Source: Bacteroidota bacterium | GTDB lineage: Bacteria > Bacteroidota > Bacteroidia > 2-12-FULL-35-15 | Assembly: GCA_023251805.1 (NCBI GenBank) | Contig: JAHEYB010000015.1 | Location: 13,415-62,317 of the forward strand | DNA length: 48,903 nucleotides | Direction of reading: 5' to 3' | Shown: positions 17,910 to 26,400 of the stretch, one piece after another | Numbering within the stretch: position 1 is the first letter of the stretch | Layout of the letters: every line of letters begins with the position of its first letter | Notes under the pieces: model-generated | Seen by the model: the letters and a program-made list of their open reading frames with translations, nothing else | Told to the model about the DNA's origin: nothing | Databases searched by the model: none | Program-made: the position numbers and the translations under genes

Positions 17910-19631
17910 ATGAAAAAGAAAATTAATTTAAATCGTCCTGAAATCAGCTCCGAAGAAATTTTGAAGCGTAAGAATTTTGATTCGGTTTTAAAACAAACAA
18001 CAAGTGTGGGAGCTAAACCATTGCTTAAGAAACCTTGGTTTTTATCGAGTGTGGTTGCGGTGAGCATTGCAATTGTTGCTACAGTAGTATTGTTGAATAA
18101 AAACAAAACTCCTGAGAATGTACAAATACAAGAAGAAATTATTGTTACAGATGATGCGGCTTTACAAGCATTTTATAAAGCAGAAGAAGCAAAACCTTGT
18201 ATTAGTCCACCAATAGCCGGCTTAAATGTAAATTATACCACTTACAAAATAATAGCAGAAAAGGGAGCAAGTTTGGATTTTAAAACAGGGTCTAAAATTA
18301 CCATTCCAAAAAATGCTTTTGTAGATGAAAAAGGAAATGTGTTAAAAGGAGAAATTGAATTGCGATACAGAGAATTTCATGATGCAGTCGATTTTTTTGT
18401 CTCCGGTATTCCGATGACGTATGATAGTGCAGGAGTTAAGTATCAATTTGAATCTGCAGGGATGATGGAGATTCTAGCTTACCAAAATGGGAAGCAAGTA
18501 AATATGGCTCCGAAAAAATCAATTGATGTGGAACTGGCTTCTAATTATAAAGGAACTGAATACAATTTGTACAAGTTGGATACCAATGCAAACAATTGGA
18601 GCTGCTTAGGAAAAGATAAAGTAAAAGAGGCTGAACCAACATCGGTTCAAAAAAGTTTATCAGCACAAGCAGGGGATACAAAAATAGAAGAAACACCGGC
18701 ATATGTTGCGCTAGAAACTAAAAAGGTAGAAGTTAAAAAAGAAAAAGAAATACAAATGGCAATTTTGCCAAAGCCAATTGCGGAGCCGATGAAACCGGAA
18801 CAAGTGAAAAAAGGAAAACCTACTTTCGATTTGGATGTTGACCCAAAAGAGTTTCCTGAGCTTTCTATCTACAAAGGTATATTGTTTGAAGTGGGTGAAG
18901 AAAATAAAAATTTTAATACATCCATGTATGACATTACTTGGGAAGAAGCTTCCATAAAAGAAGGAAGTAAAAGTGGAGAAAATTATAACCTGACTTTGAA
19001 AAAAGGCTTGAAGAAATATGATTTAATTGTTTATCCTGTTTTCGAAGGAAAGAATTATGAGACAGCTATTAAAACATATCAGGAAAAATTTAATAAATAC
19101 AAAACAACCTTGGATAAACGTATTGCTGAAGAAAAAAGAATTGAAGAACTCTATCAGGAGAAAATCGCTTTCTTAAAAGCAAAACAAGATGCAATTATTC
19201 GGGAAGAAAAAAGGCGGATGGCAAATCAGTATGCACAAATGGAAACAACACAAAAAGTGATGCGGATGTTTGCTGTAAATAGTTTTGGTGTTTATAATAG
19301 TGATTGTCCAAGTTTTTATCCAAAAGGAGTTATATGTACAGCAAACATTAAAAACGAATTAAATAAAAATTTAATGTGTTATGATGTGTACTTGGTAGAC
19401 AATGAAAAAAACGGTTTGTTTACCTATTATAAAAATCCGATCGCTCGTTTTTCTTTTAACCCGAAATCAAAAAATATTTTGTGGGCAGTTGAGAATGGGG
19501 TGTTATATTGGTTAAAGCCGGAGCAATTTGCTACTATTGTGAATGGTGAAGGAGAAAAAAATCTAGTTTTGAATAAAGTAGCTCAAAAGTTTGAGAGTGT
19601 GGAGGAAATGAAGACGTTTTTTAATTTTTAA
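17910..19631 (+). CDS. Single-pass membrane protein, candidate sigma-factor regulator
   Basis: No family is firmly recognised in this 573-residue protein. It has a Lys-rich cytoplasmic N-terminus of about 42 residues, one membrane helix (43-63, PWFLSSVVAVSIAIVATVVL) and a large periplasmic part. Residues about 117-195 (GASLDFKTGSKITIPKNAF, then ESAGMMEILAY) resemble ZU5-like beta domains, where an IPxxAF motif is followed by charged strands. A Pro/Lys-rich linker covers about 240-320, and residues about 395-450 form a charged coiled coil (EEKRIEELYQEKIAFLKAKQ). The C-terminal 110 residues contain NSFGVYNSDCPSFYP. The topology and place directly after an ECF sigma gene suggest an anti-sigma role, but no known anti-sigma domain is seen. 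Its last 47 bases are tandemly duplicated just downstream. Confidence 0.65.
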   Translation: MKKKINLNRPEISSEEILKRKNFDSVLKQTTSVGAKPLLKKPWFLSSVVAVSIAIVATVVLLNKNKTPENVQIQEEIIVTDDAALQAFYKAEEAKPCISPPIAGLNVNYTTYKIIAEKGASLDFKTGSKITIPKNAFVDEKGNVLKGEIELRYREFHDAVDFFVSGIPMTYDSAGVKYQFESAGMMEILAYQNGKQVNMAPKKSIDVELASNYKGTEYNLYKLDTNANNWSCLGKDKVKEAEPTSVQKSLSAQAGDTKIEETPAYVALETKKVEVKKEKEIQMAILPKPIAEPMKPEQVKKGKPTFDLDVDPKEFPELSIYKGILFEVGEENKNFNTSMYDITWEEASIKEGSKSGENYNLTLKKGLKKYDLIVYPVFEGKNYETAIKTYQEKFNKYKTTLDKRIAEEKRIEELYQEKIAFLKAKQDAIIREEKRRMANQYAQMETTQKVMRMFAVNSFGVYNSDCPSFYPKGVICTANIKNELNKNLMCYDVYLVDNEKNGLFTYYKNPIARFSFNPKSKNILWAVENGVLYWLKPEQFATIVNGEGEKNLVLNKVAQKFESVEEMKTFFNF

Positions 19632-19732
19632 AATTAACTCCGGCTTTCAGGTCGGGGTAAAAGTTTGAGACGGTGAAAGAAATGAAAATGTTTTTTGATT
19701 TTTTAAATTAGCCCCGACCTTCAGGTCGGGGT
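19585..19732. repeat. 74-bp tandem duplication covering the 3' end of the preceding gene
   Basis: Bases 19585-19658 and 19659-19732 align over 74 positions without gaps and differ at 12 by my count (about 84% identity). The first copy holds the last codons and stop of the membrane protein gene; the second is non-coding. Both copies end in a hairpin, imperfect in copy 1 and perfect in copy 2. Confidence 0.9.
19711..19731. terminator. Palindromic hairpin CCCCGACC-TTCA-GGTCGGGG
   Basis: A perfect 8-bp stem with a 4-base loop (19712-19731). It may act as terminator or as a REP-like element; there is no long T run, so intrinsic termination is uncertain. A smaller GGGCTTTAGCCC hairpin follows at about 19753-19764. 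Confidence 0.55.
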
Positions 19733-19777
19733 AATTGTTTTAATTAGTAAAATGGGCTTTAGCCCACATTAATTGGT

Positions 19778-20389
19778 ATGATTAAAGTAAATTTCCTCAT
19801 TTCTTTTTTCTTAATTAGCAGTATCTCTTTTTCTCAAAATGATACCAATCAAGCACGCGGCACAATTAAAATTGCTAAAGCAAAGCAAGGGGAAGTTTAT
19901 ATAAAAGCTGTTTGTAATTTTAATCGGTACAATATTCCGGATGGAAAAATAGCCATTTCAAAAGATGAAATTTTTCAACCTTTCCCAATAGTAGATGGAT
20001 ATGCTTATCCTTTCAATTACAACAGCTATTACAACACTTGTTTCAAAACAAAAGAAATTGACTTGAAAGGAAAATCTGCCGATACTGTCACCATTGAAGT
20101 AAAGATATTGGAGAACGGAAAAGTGTACATAAAAGATAAGAGTCCTACCATTATGATAAAAAATCTTCCTGCAACCTATGATTCTAAAACAGGGACCTAT
20201 GAATTAAATAATTTGCACATGAATTGTTTGAAATTTCTCAAACAAATTAATGAATGGATTCCCGGTTATTATGTTCTTCCTAAAAAAGACAGGTTCAAGG
20301 GTGAAGTAGTGATTAAGCCGAACAAAAAAAATGTGGATGTAACAGGAACGGTAATAGTTATATTTTCTACTACACCCTTTGAGGAATAA
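19778..20389 (+). CDS. Exported protein with RGTIK tag and divergent TonB-C-like end
   Basis: The 203-residue protein has a signal peptide (1-20, ending SISFSQ) and RGTIKI at 27-32, the same post-leader tag as in the two TonB-C-like proteins at 16352 and 16787. The rest is poorly conserved, but TVTIEVKILENGKVYI and LKFLKQINEWIPGYYVLP followed by a late GTVIVIF strand run parallel to the TonB-C pattern of the other two (V.FVV..dG, then MPxWIPG, then final strand). I infer a diverged member of the same local family. It is 146 bases downstream of the putative sigma regulator, across the duplicated segment. Confidence 0.65.
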   Translation: MIKVNFLISFFLISSISFSQNDTNQARGTIKIAKAKQGEVYIKAVCNFNRYNIPDGKIAISKDEIFQPFPIVDGYAYPFNYNSYYNTCFKTKEIDLKGKSADTVTIEVKILENGKVYIKDKSPTIMIKNLPATYDSKTGTYELNNLHMNCLKFLKQINEWIPGYYVLPKKDRFKGEVVIKPNKKNVDVTGTVIVIFSTTPFEE

Positions 20390-20452
20390 TGGAGACCTCC
20401 GCCAGATAAATGAAATCTGCGTAAATCCGCGAAATCTGCGAGCAATTTTTTC

Positions 20453-20460
20453 TATCTTTG
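20453..20460 (+). promoter_or_regulatory. -7 promoter box almost touching the start codon (possible leaderless mRNA)
   Basis: TATCTTTG matches TAnnTTTG and ends only 6 bases before the ATG at 20467. Transcription from it would begin at or next to the start codon. An in-frame TTG at 20458 lies inside the box and is therefore unlikely to be the start. Confidence 0.6.
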
Positions 20461-20466
20461 TTCTTC

Positions 20467-21999
20467 ATGCAAATTTTCAAAAACAAAAATTTCTATTTTT
20501 TACTTTCATTTATTGAAGGAGGCTCTGTAATGGCAGCCGAATTATTAGGAGCTAAAATGTTGGCACCCTATTTTGGTTCTTCGTTATATGTGTGGGCGAG
20601 TGTGTTGGCAATTACGTTAGGCGGATTAGCAGTTGGATATTATGCAGGAGGAATCCTTTCTTATAAAAGTAAAAATCCCTTAGCCTTATTTTATGTTTTA
20701 TTAGCAGCAGCAACATTTACTGTGTTAATGCCTTTTTCATCTAAAATTATTTTGTGGGCAGTAGGTGCGCATAGTTTAATTCCTTCTGTAATTGTTTCTG
20801 CATCTTGTATTTTATTTCCTCCGGTGTTTATGATGGGAATGGTTTCTCCTTTAATAATAAGAGCCATTACAACGGATGTTGAACAATCGGGGAAAGCGGC
20901 AGGAGCTATCTATGCTATTTCTACAGTAGGCGGAATTTTGGCAACATTCAGTTTTGGTTTTTATATTATTCCAAATTTCGGATTAACACTTCCTTCTATA
21001 ATTACAGGAATTGTTTTGGGAATTATTCCATTGGTTGTAATTATTAAACAAAAACAAATTGGAAAAGCAGCCGGTTTTTTTTTGTTTTGTGTTTGGGCTA
21101 TTTCTTCGACTTCACTTAGTTTTTCTTCCAATATAAAAAGAGTTTACAGTGCCGAAGGTTTGCTCGGACAAATAATCGTTTTGGACTACCCGCATTATAC
21201 GAAAGACACGATACAAGATGGTTACAGTCGTTGGTTATTTGTAAATCGTGTTTCACAAACGATGTACGATTCCTTGGCGGATGAAAAAAGCGGAGAAGAA
21301 AAATATTTCACTTACGTTTATCGGATTTCCGATTATGTTGATTCATTCCCAAAAACATCTAAGTCGCTCTTAATTGGTTTAGGAGGAGGCAGTGTTGCTA
21401 AAAAACTAATTGAAAAAGGATTTGAAGTAGATGTGTGTGAATTGGATCAACGTATTGCAGATGTTGCAAAAAAATATTTTTATTTGAGTGACAAAGTGAA
21501 TATCAAAGTAGATGATGGAAGACATTTCATTCGCACATGTGAAAAAAAATACGACATTATTGTTTTGGATATGTTTAAAGGAGAAGATCCTCCGAATCAT
21601 GTTTTTACGGAAGAGTCGTTAACTGCATTAAAGGGAATGTTAAACCCGAACGGAATTATTTTTGTAAATAGTTTGGGTTATTTCGAAGGAAGCATTGGTA
21701 AATCCATGCGCTCGGTATACAAAACATTTCAGGCTGCAGGATTTAATGTAAGGGCATTAACAACGGACCCGAATCCCGACCAAAGAAATATTTTATTTTA
21801 TGCATCAACAGGAGCAATAAAAACGCATCCCGATTTTATCGAAGAAAAAAAAATGAACTTAAGTGATGCAGTTGTTTTGAAAGATGAATATCCGGTATTA
21901 GATATTTTGAATGCAGAAGCTGCACAACGTTGGAGAGTAATGGCGATTCAAAGTTTTAATGTAGACCCCAACCAACGAGTTTTGCCGATTTTCGAATAA
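20467..21999 (+). CDS. Membrane-fused spermidine-synthase-like protein
   Basis: From the ATG at 20467 the product is 510 residues. The first ~215 residues are hydrophobic with about six or seven membrane helices, and contain FIEGGSVMAAELLGAKMLAP, PYFGSSLYVWAS and LGGLAVGYYAGG, motifs of the membrane domain found fused to polyamine aminopropyltransferases. Residues about 225-500 are a Rossmann-type methyltransferase/spermidine synthase domain: SLLIGLGGGSVAKKLIEKG (301-318), Glu325 for the nucleoside ribose, DDGRHF at 349-354 and IVLDMFKGEDPP around 365-376. Such fused proteins are often annotated as spermidine synthase, but the true substrate is generally unproven. It stands alone between the RGTIK gene and a convergent outer-membrane gene. 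Confidence 0.85.
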   Translation: MQIFKNKNFYFLLSFIEGGSVMAAELLGAKMLAPYFGSSLYVWASVLAITLGGLAVGYYAGGILSYKSKNPLALFYVLLAAATFTVLMPFSSKIILWAVGAHSLIPSVIVSASCILFPPVFMMGMVSPLIIRAITTDVEQSGKAAGAIYAISTVGGILATFSFGFYIIPNFGLTLPSIITGIVLGIIPLVVIIKQKQIGKAAGFFLFCVWAISSTSLSFSSNIKRVYSAEGLLGQIIVLDYPHYTKDTIQDGYSRWLFVNRVSQTMYDSLADEKSGEEKYFTYVYRISDYVDSFPKTSKSLLIGLGGGSVAKKLIEKGFEVDVCELDQRIADVAKKYFYLSDKVNIKVDDGRHFIRTCEKKYDIIVLDMFKGEDPPNHVFTEESLTALKGMLNPNGIIFVNSLGYFEGSIGKSMRSVYKTFQAAGFNVRALTTDPNPDQRNILFYASTGAIKTHPDFIEEKKMNLSDAVVLKDEYPVLDILNAEAAQRWRVMAIQSFNVDPNQRVLPIFE

Positions 22000-22003
22000 A
22001 AAA

Positions 22004-22549
22004 TTACATTCCAACTACAAATCCTACTCTGAAAATAGGGTTTTGATAAGGTGTATAATGTGTTTCAGTGAAGTTGTATAATACTAAAGCAACAATTCCT
22101 GAATTGTCTCCAATCCTTTGAATATAACCAACACCGCCCATTAAGCTACCAACATCTACACGTGTATCCGGAAAATCAAATGCTTCCATGTTTAAATATT
22201 CGTATTCGCCATGAGCGAAAAAAGTTTGAGTAAAATTATATCTTGCTAAAACTCTTCCTCCATACACATTCGTTTCAAAATCAAAGTACTGGTCTTGGTA
22301 ATGATAGTATTGGTAAGTTACCCCAACGCCTGCTGAAATTTTTTCCGTGAATTTATAACCAACTAAGGGCGAAATATCTGCAAAAGTGCTTGTGCCAAAT
22401 TGTATTCCTAAATTGCCTCCGAAAAAAATTTTGTCCCTAAAATTTTTTTTTGGCGGATGTTTTCTTATCATGGAGCTATCTTGCGCAGCGGCATGAAAGA
22501 ATCCTGTACAAAAAAGTGTGAAGCTGATATAGAATATGAGTTTGTGCAT
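22004..22549 (-). CDS. Predicted outer-membrane beta-barrel protein
   Basis: I choose the ATG at 22549 (MHKLIFYISF), giving 181 residues with a clear signal peptide ending HAAAQ; longer in-frame starts would add a non-leader stretch that overlaps the promoter. The mature protein is a run of amphipathic, aromatic-rich strands (KIFFGGNLGIQFGTSTFADI, GAGVTYQYYHYQ-type, VLARYNFTQTFFAHGEYEYL, NPIFRVGFVVGM) like the small outer-membrane barrels common in Bacteroidota. No specific function. It is convergent with the spermidine-synthase-like gene, only 4 bases away, and divergent from the SDR gene. Confidence 0.75.
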   Translation of the reverse strand: MHKLIFYISFTLFCTGFFHAAAQDSSMIRKHPPKKNFRDKIFFGGNLGIQFGTSTFADISPLVGYKFTEKISAGVGVTYQYYHYQDQYFDFETNVYGGRVLARYNFTQTFFAHGEYEYLNMEAFDFPDTRVDVGSLMGGVGYIQRIGDNSGIVALVLYNFTETHYTPYQNPIFRVGFVVGM

Positions 22550-22561
22550 TGCGTTGGAGTA

Positions 22562-22569
22562 TAAAGTTA
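22562..22569 (-). promoter_or_regulatory. Putative -7 box for the outer-membrane protein gene
   Basis: TAACTTTA on the minus strand fits TAnnTTTR. It ends 12 bases before the ATG at 22549 and supports that start. Confidence 0.5.
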
Positions 22570-22602
22570 CAAAAAAAATGCTTTTCTTTGGATAATAATA
22601 AA

Positions 22603-23313
22603 ATGATACCAAATATGAATATTGTTGTAACAGGAGCCAGCAGAGGAATTGGATATGAGTTGGTAAAACAATTCAGTTCAAATGCTAGCAATACTGTTTT
22701 TGCTGTTTCCAGAAATCTGGAAAAACTGGAACAATTAAAAAAAGAATGTGAAAATAAGAATGTGGTTGTTATAGCTTGCGATTTAAGTAAACCTGATGCG
22801 ATTGGACATTTGATTAGTCAGCTAAAAAGACATATTGTTACGATTCATGCCGTAATAAATAATGCAGGAGCAATTGTAAATAAACCATTTTTAGAAATTA
22901 CAAGCATTGATTTAGAGAAAGTGTACAATGTAAATGTTTTTTCTGTTGTAAGATTAATACAAGGTGTATTACCAATGATGGATGAAAAAGAAAAATCGCA
23001 CATTGTAAACATTAGCAGTATGGGAGGATTTCAAGGAAGTGTAAAATTTGCAGGCCTATCTGCATATAGCTCCAGTAAAGCAGCATTGGCTTGCTTAACA
23101 GAATGCTTGGCTGAAGAATTTAAAAACAAAAACATTGCATTTAATTGTCTTGCTTTGGGGGCGGTTCAAACTGAGATGTTGAATGAAGCATTTCCAGGCT
23201 ATAAAGCACCTATTTCGGCTGTGGAAATGTCGTTGTATATAGCTGATTTTGTGATAAATGGGCATAAAGTGATGAATGGAAAAATAATACCACTTTCATC
23301 TACAAATCCATAG
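22603..23313 (+). CDS. Short-chain dehydrogenase/reductase (SDR)
   Basis: From the ATG at 22603 the protein has 236 residues; another ATG at 22615 is equally possible, and a TTG further upstream would extend into the neighbour's promoter. Classical SDR features are all present: TGASRGIG (10-17) for the dinucleotide, NNAGA (86-90), the active-site Ser138/Ser139 in NISSMGG, and YSSSK with Tyr155 and Lys159. It is a cytoplasmic NAD(P)-dependent oxidoreductase; the substrate cannot be inferred. It is divergent from the outer-membrane protein gene. Confidence 0.9.
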   Translation: MIPNMNIVVTGASRGIGYELVKQFSSNASNTVFAVSRNLEKLEQLKKECENKNVVVIACDLSKPDAIGHLISQLKRHIVTIHAVINNAGAIVNKPFLEITSIDLEKVYNVNVFSVVRLIQGVLPMMDEKEKSHIVNISSMGGFQGSVKFAGLSAYSSSKAALACLTECLAEEFKNKNIAFNCLALGAVQTEMLNEAFPGYKAPISAVEMSLYIADFVINGHKVMNGKIIPLSSTNP

Positions 23314-23315
23314 TG

Positions 23316-23347
23316 TTTGCCTTAAATTTAATATATTCGTAACTTTA
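23316..23347 (+). promoter_or_regulatory. Bacteroidota promoter for the repeat protein/PorP operon
   Basis: TTTG at 23316-23319 (-33) and TAACTTTA at 23340-23347 (-7) are 20 bases apart, the expected spacing. The start codon at 23423 leaves a leader of about 70 bases. Confidence 0.7.
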
Positions 23348-23422
23348 GAAGCCCCTAGTCGTAAAAAGTCTCGGAGTTTTTATCAAAAAAATTTAAACTA
23401 TCAATCAAATCAAAACTACTTT

Positions 23423-26400
23423 ATGAGAAAAATCTTTACGCTCTTTTTCCTTGTATTTATTGGTAAAATTGCACTAGCACAGGATGTTAGCGTTATCGCT
23501 ATTACTGCCCCTGTCTCCGGATGTTCATTAAGCGCTGTATCAAGCGTTACAATTAATGTGAAGAATGTAGGTTTGACCGACTTGAGCGGTGTTCCGTTCG
23601 ACCTTTCCTATACTATCAATGCAGGTCCTCCCGTAACGGACTTCGCGGTTAGCTTTGCTTCGTTTGCATCTAATACAACGGTATCTTATACTTTCCTTAC
23701 CACTGCAAATTTATCAGTGCCGGGTGCCTACACGTTTACATCTTATTCAACTTTGGCAGGCGACATTAATACAACTAATGATGCAGTTTCGGGATATGTT
23801 GTTACATCCACAGCTCCTTCAGTTGGTGGAACAGTTTCGGGTGGAACCAATGTTTGTAATGGTGCAAATGCTGGTTCTTTAACATTAGCAGGTCACACAG
23901 GCTCGGTTCTTAACTGGGAATATTCGGTAGATGGCGGAACTACATGGATTAGTATTTCAAATACAACCACAACGCAAAGTTATTTGAACTTAACAGTTCC
24001 AACAAGATACAGAGCGCAAGTACAAAATGGTGTTTGTGCTGCTGCTACTTCCACAGTAGCAATTATGACTATTGATCCAACTACAGTTGGTGGAACCGTT
24101 TCTGGTACAGCAACAGTTTGTAGTGGTGCCAATGGTGCTACAATGACATCAGGAGGAGGGCGAGTAGGAAGTATCTTAAAATGGCAATTTTCTACAGATG
24201 GTGGTGCAACCTGGACGGATATTGCCAATGTTACCACCACTCAAACGTATCTTAATCTTGTCACTACAACTCGTTACCGTTGTCAAGTTCAAAGTGGATC
24301 TTGCGCAGCGGTTTTTTCATCTGCAGCAATTATTACTGTTAATCCACCTTCTGTTGGTGGAACGGTATCAGGTGGAACAACTGTATGTAGTGGAGCAAAC
24401 GCTGGAAACTTAACGTTGGCAGGGCATACAGGTTCGGTTACTCGTTGGGAATATTCAACTAATGCAGGTGTTAGCTGGACAAACATTGCAAATACTACTA
24501 CTACACAAGCGTATTTAAATTTAGTTGCTACAAGATATTTCAGAGCATTTGTAACAAGTAGTGGATGTGTTGGAGCATATTCAATTCCTGATTCCATTGT
24601 TGTTAATCCTGTTTCGGTGGGTGGAACAATCACAGCCGCTGCAACTGTTTGTAGTGGTGCTAATGCCGGAACACTCACATTGGCAGGCAATACAGGAACT
24701 ATTAATTATTGGGAGTTTTCAACTGATGGTGGAGTAAGCTATACCCCAATTGCGAACACCACAACCACTCAAGCATATTTAAATTTAATTACAACAACAA
24801 TTTATCGTGCAAATGTGCAAAGTGGAGTTTGTGCAGCAGTTAATTCAGGAACAGTAACAATCACAGTTAGTCCTGTTTCGGTTGGTGGAACAACTTCTAT
24901 TAATGATACGGTTTGTAGTGGAGCCAATTCAGGTACTATTACTTTAGCTGGTCAAACCGGAACAGTTTCCAATTGGGAATCATCTACAGATGGAATTACC
25001 TGGACGAACATTGTTAATACAACAACTTCTCAAGCTTATTTGAATATTGTTGCAACAACATATTATCAGGCAAACGTTACAAGTGGTGCTTGTCCATCAA
25101 TATTCTCATCTATTGATACTATTACTGTTGATGTTCCATCTGTTGGTGGAACTATTGCTGCAAGTTCAAATGTTTGTTATGGAAACAATGGCGGTACGTT
25201 AACATTGTCAGGCCAAACAGGAAACGTTATTAGATGGGAGTATTCAACTGACGGAGGTATCAATTGGATAGCTATTGCTAACACAACTCCTACTTACATT
25301 TATTCAAACATAATTATTACAACTATTTATAGGGCAGTCGTTCAAAATGGTGCTTGCTCATCTGTAAATTCAGGAACAGCAACATTAACCGTTGATCCAG
25401 TTTCTGTTGGTGGAACTATTTCAGGTAGTACAACAGTTTGTGGAGGCACAAATTCAGGAACACTAAATTTATTTGGTTATGTTGGATTGGTTCAATCATG
25501 GGAATCATCAATTGATGGCGGACTTACCTGGACTTCAATAGCTAATACTACTGCGGCAGAAAATTATTTGAACCTTGTGACAACAACAATCTATCATGCT
25601 ATTGTTGCAAGTGGTGTTTGTTCAAATGATACTTCACTTACTGCAACTGTTACAATTGATAATCCTCCTATTGCTGGATTACTTACTCCAAATGATACGG
25701 TGTGTGCCGGAGCTAATGGCGGAACATTAACTTTAGTTGGTTATTCCGGTACAATTATTAATTGGGAGATGTCTACTGATGGTGTCACATGGTTTGCACT
25801 TTCCAATACAACAGCAAGTCAATCCTATTTGAATTTAACGGTAACGACTTATTACAGAGCTTTTGTAAACAGTGGTGTGTGTACAGGTACGCAATCAAAT
25901 ATAGATACGATAACCGTTGATGCTGCATCTGATGCCGGAATGATTACAGGTGCTGTTGCCGGTTGTGAGGGAGCTAATTCAGGAACGCTTACTGCTACAG
26001 GAATTGTTGGAACAGTATCCGATTGGGAATCTTCAATTGATGGCGGAACAACTTGGGTAAGTTTAGTAAACACAACAACAACTCAAACGTATTTGAACTT
26101 AACAGATACAACTTGGTATAGAGTTATTGTGCAAAGTAATATGTGTTCGGCAGATACATCTGCTTCTGTTATGATTATTGTTTATCCAAAACCAATTGCA
26201 ATGTTTAGTGCGGATACAGTTTGTTATGGAAATGCTACTACTTTTTTAAATACGTCTACAATACCATCCGGATTCATACAATTCAATCAGTGGGACTTTG
26301 GCGATGGAAACAATTCATTGTCTCCAAGTCCTACCCATACTTACGGAGCAGCCGGAACTTATTCAGCTACTTTAATGTTGACTTCAAATATGGGTTGCTT

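Noticed and set aside
22549-22602. TTG-initiated N-terminal extension of the SDR
   Set aside because: It overlaps the leader codons and promoter of the divergent outer-membrane gene, and the SDR core begins right after the later ATGs.
24289-24690. 133-codon minus-strand ORF inside the nine-repeat protein
   Set aside because: It is an antisense shadow of the repeats; its Val/Ala/Pro-rich product mirrors the repeat codons.
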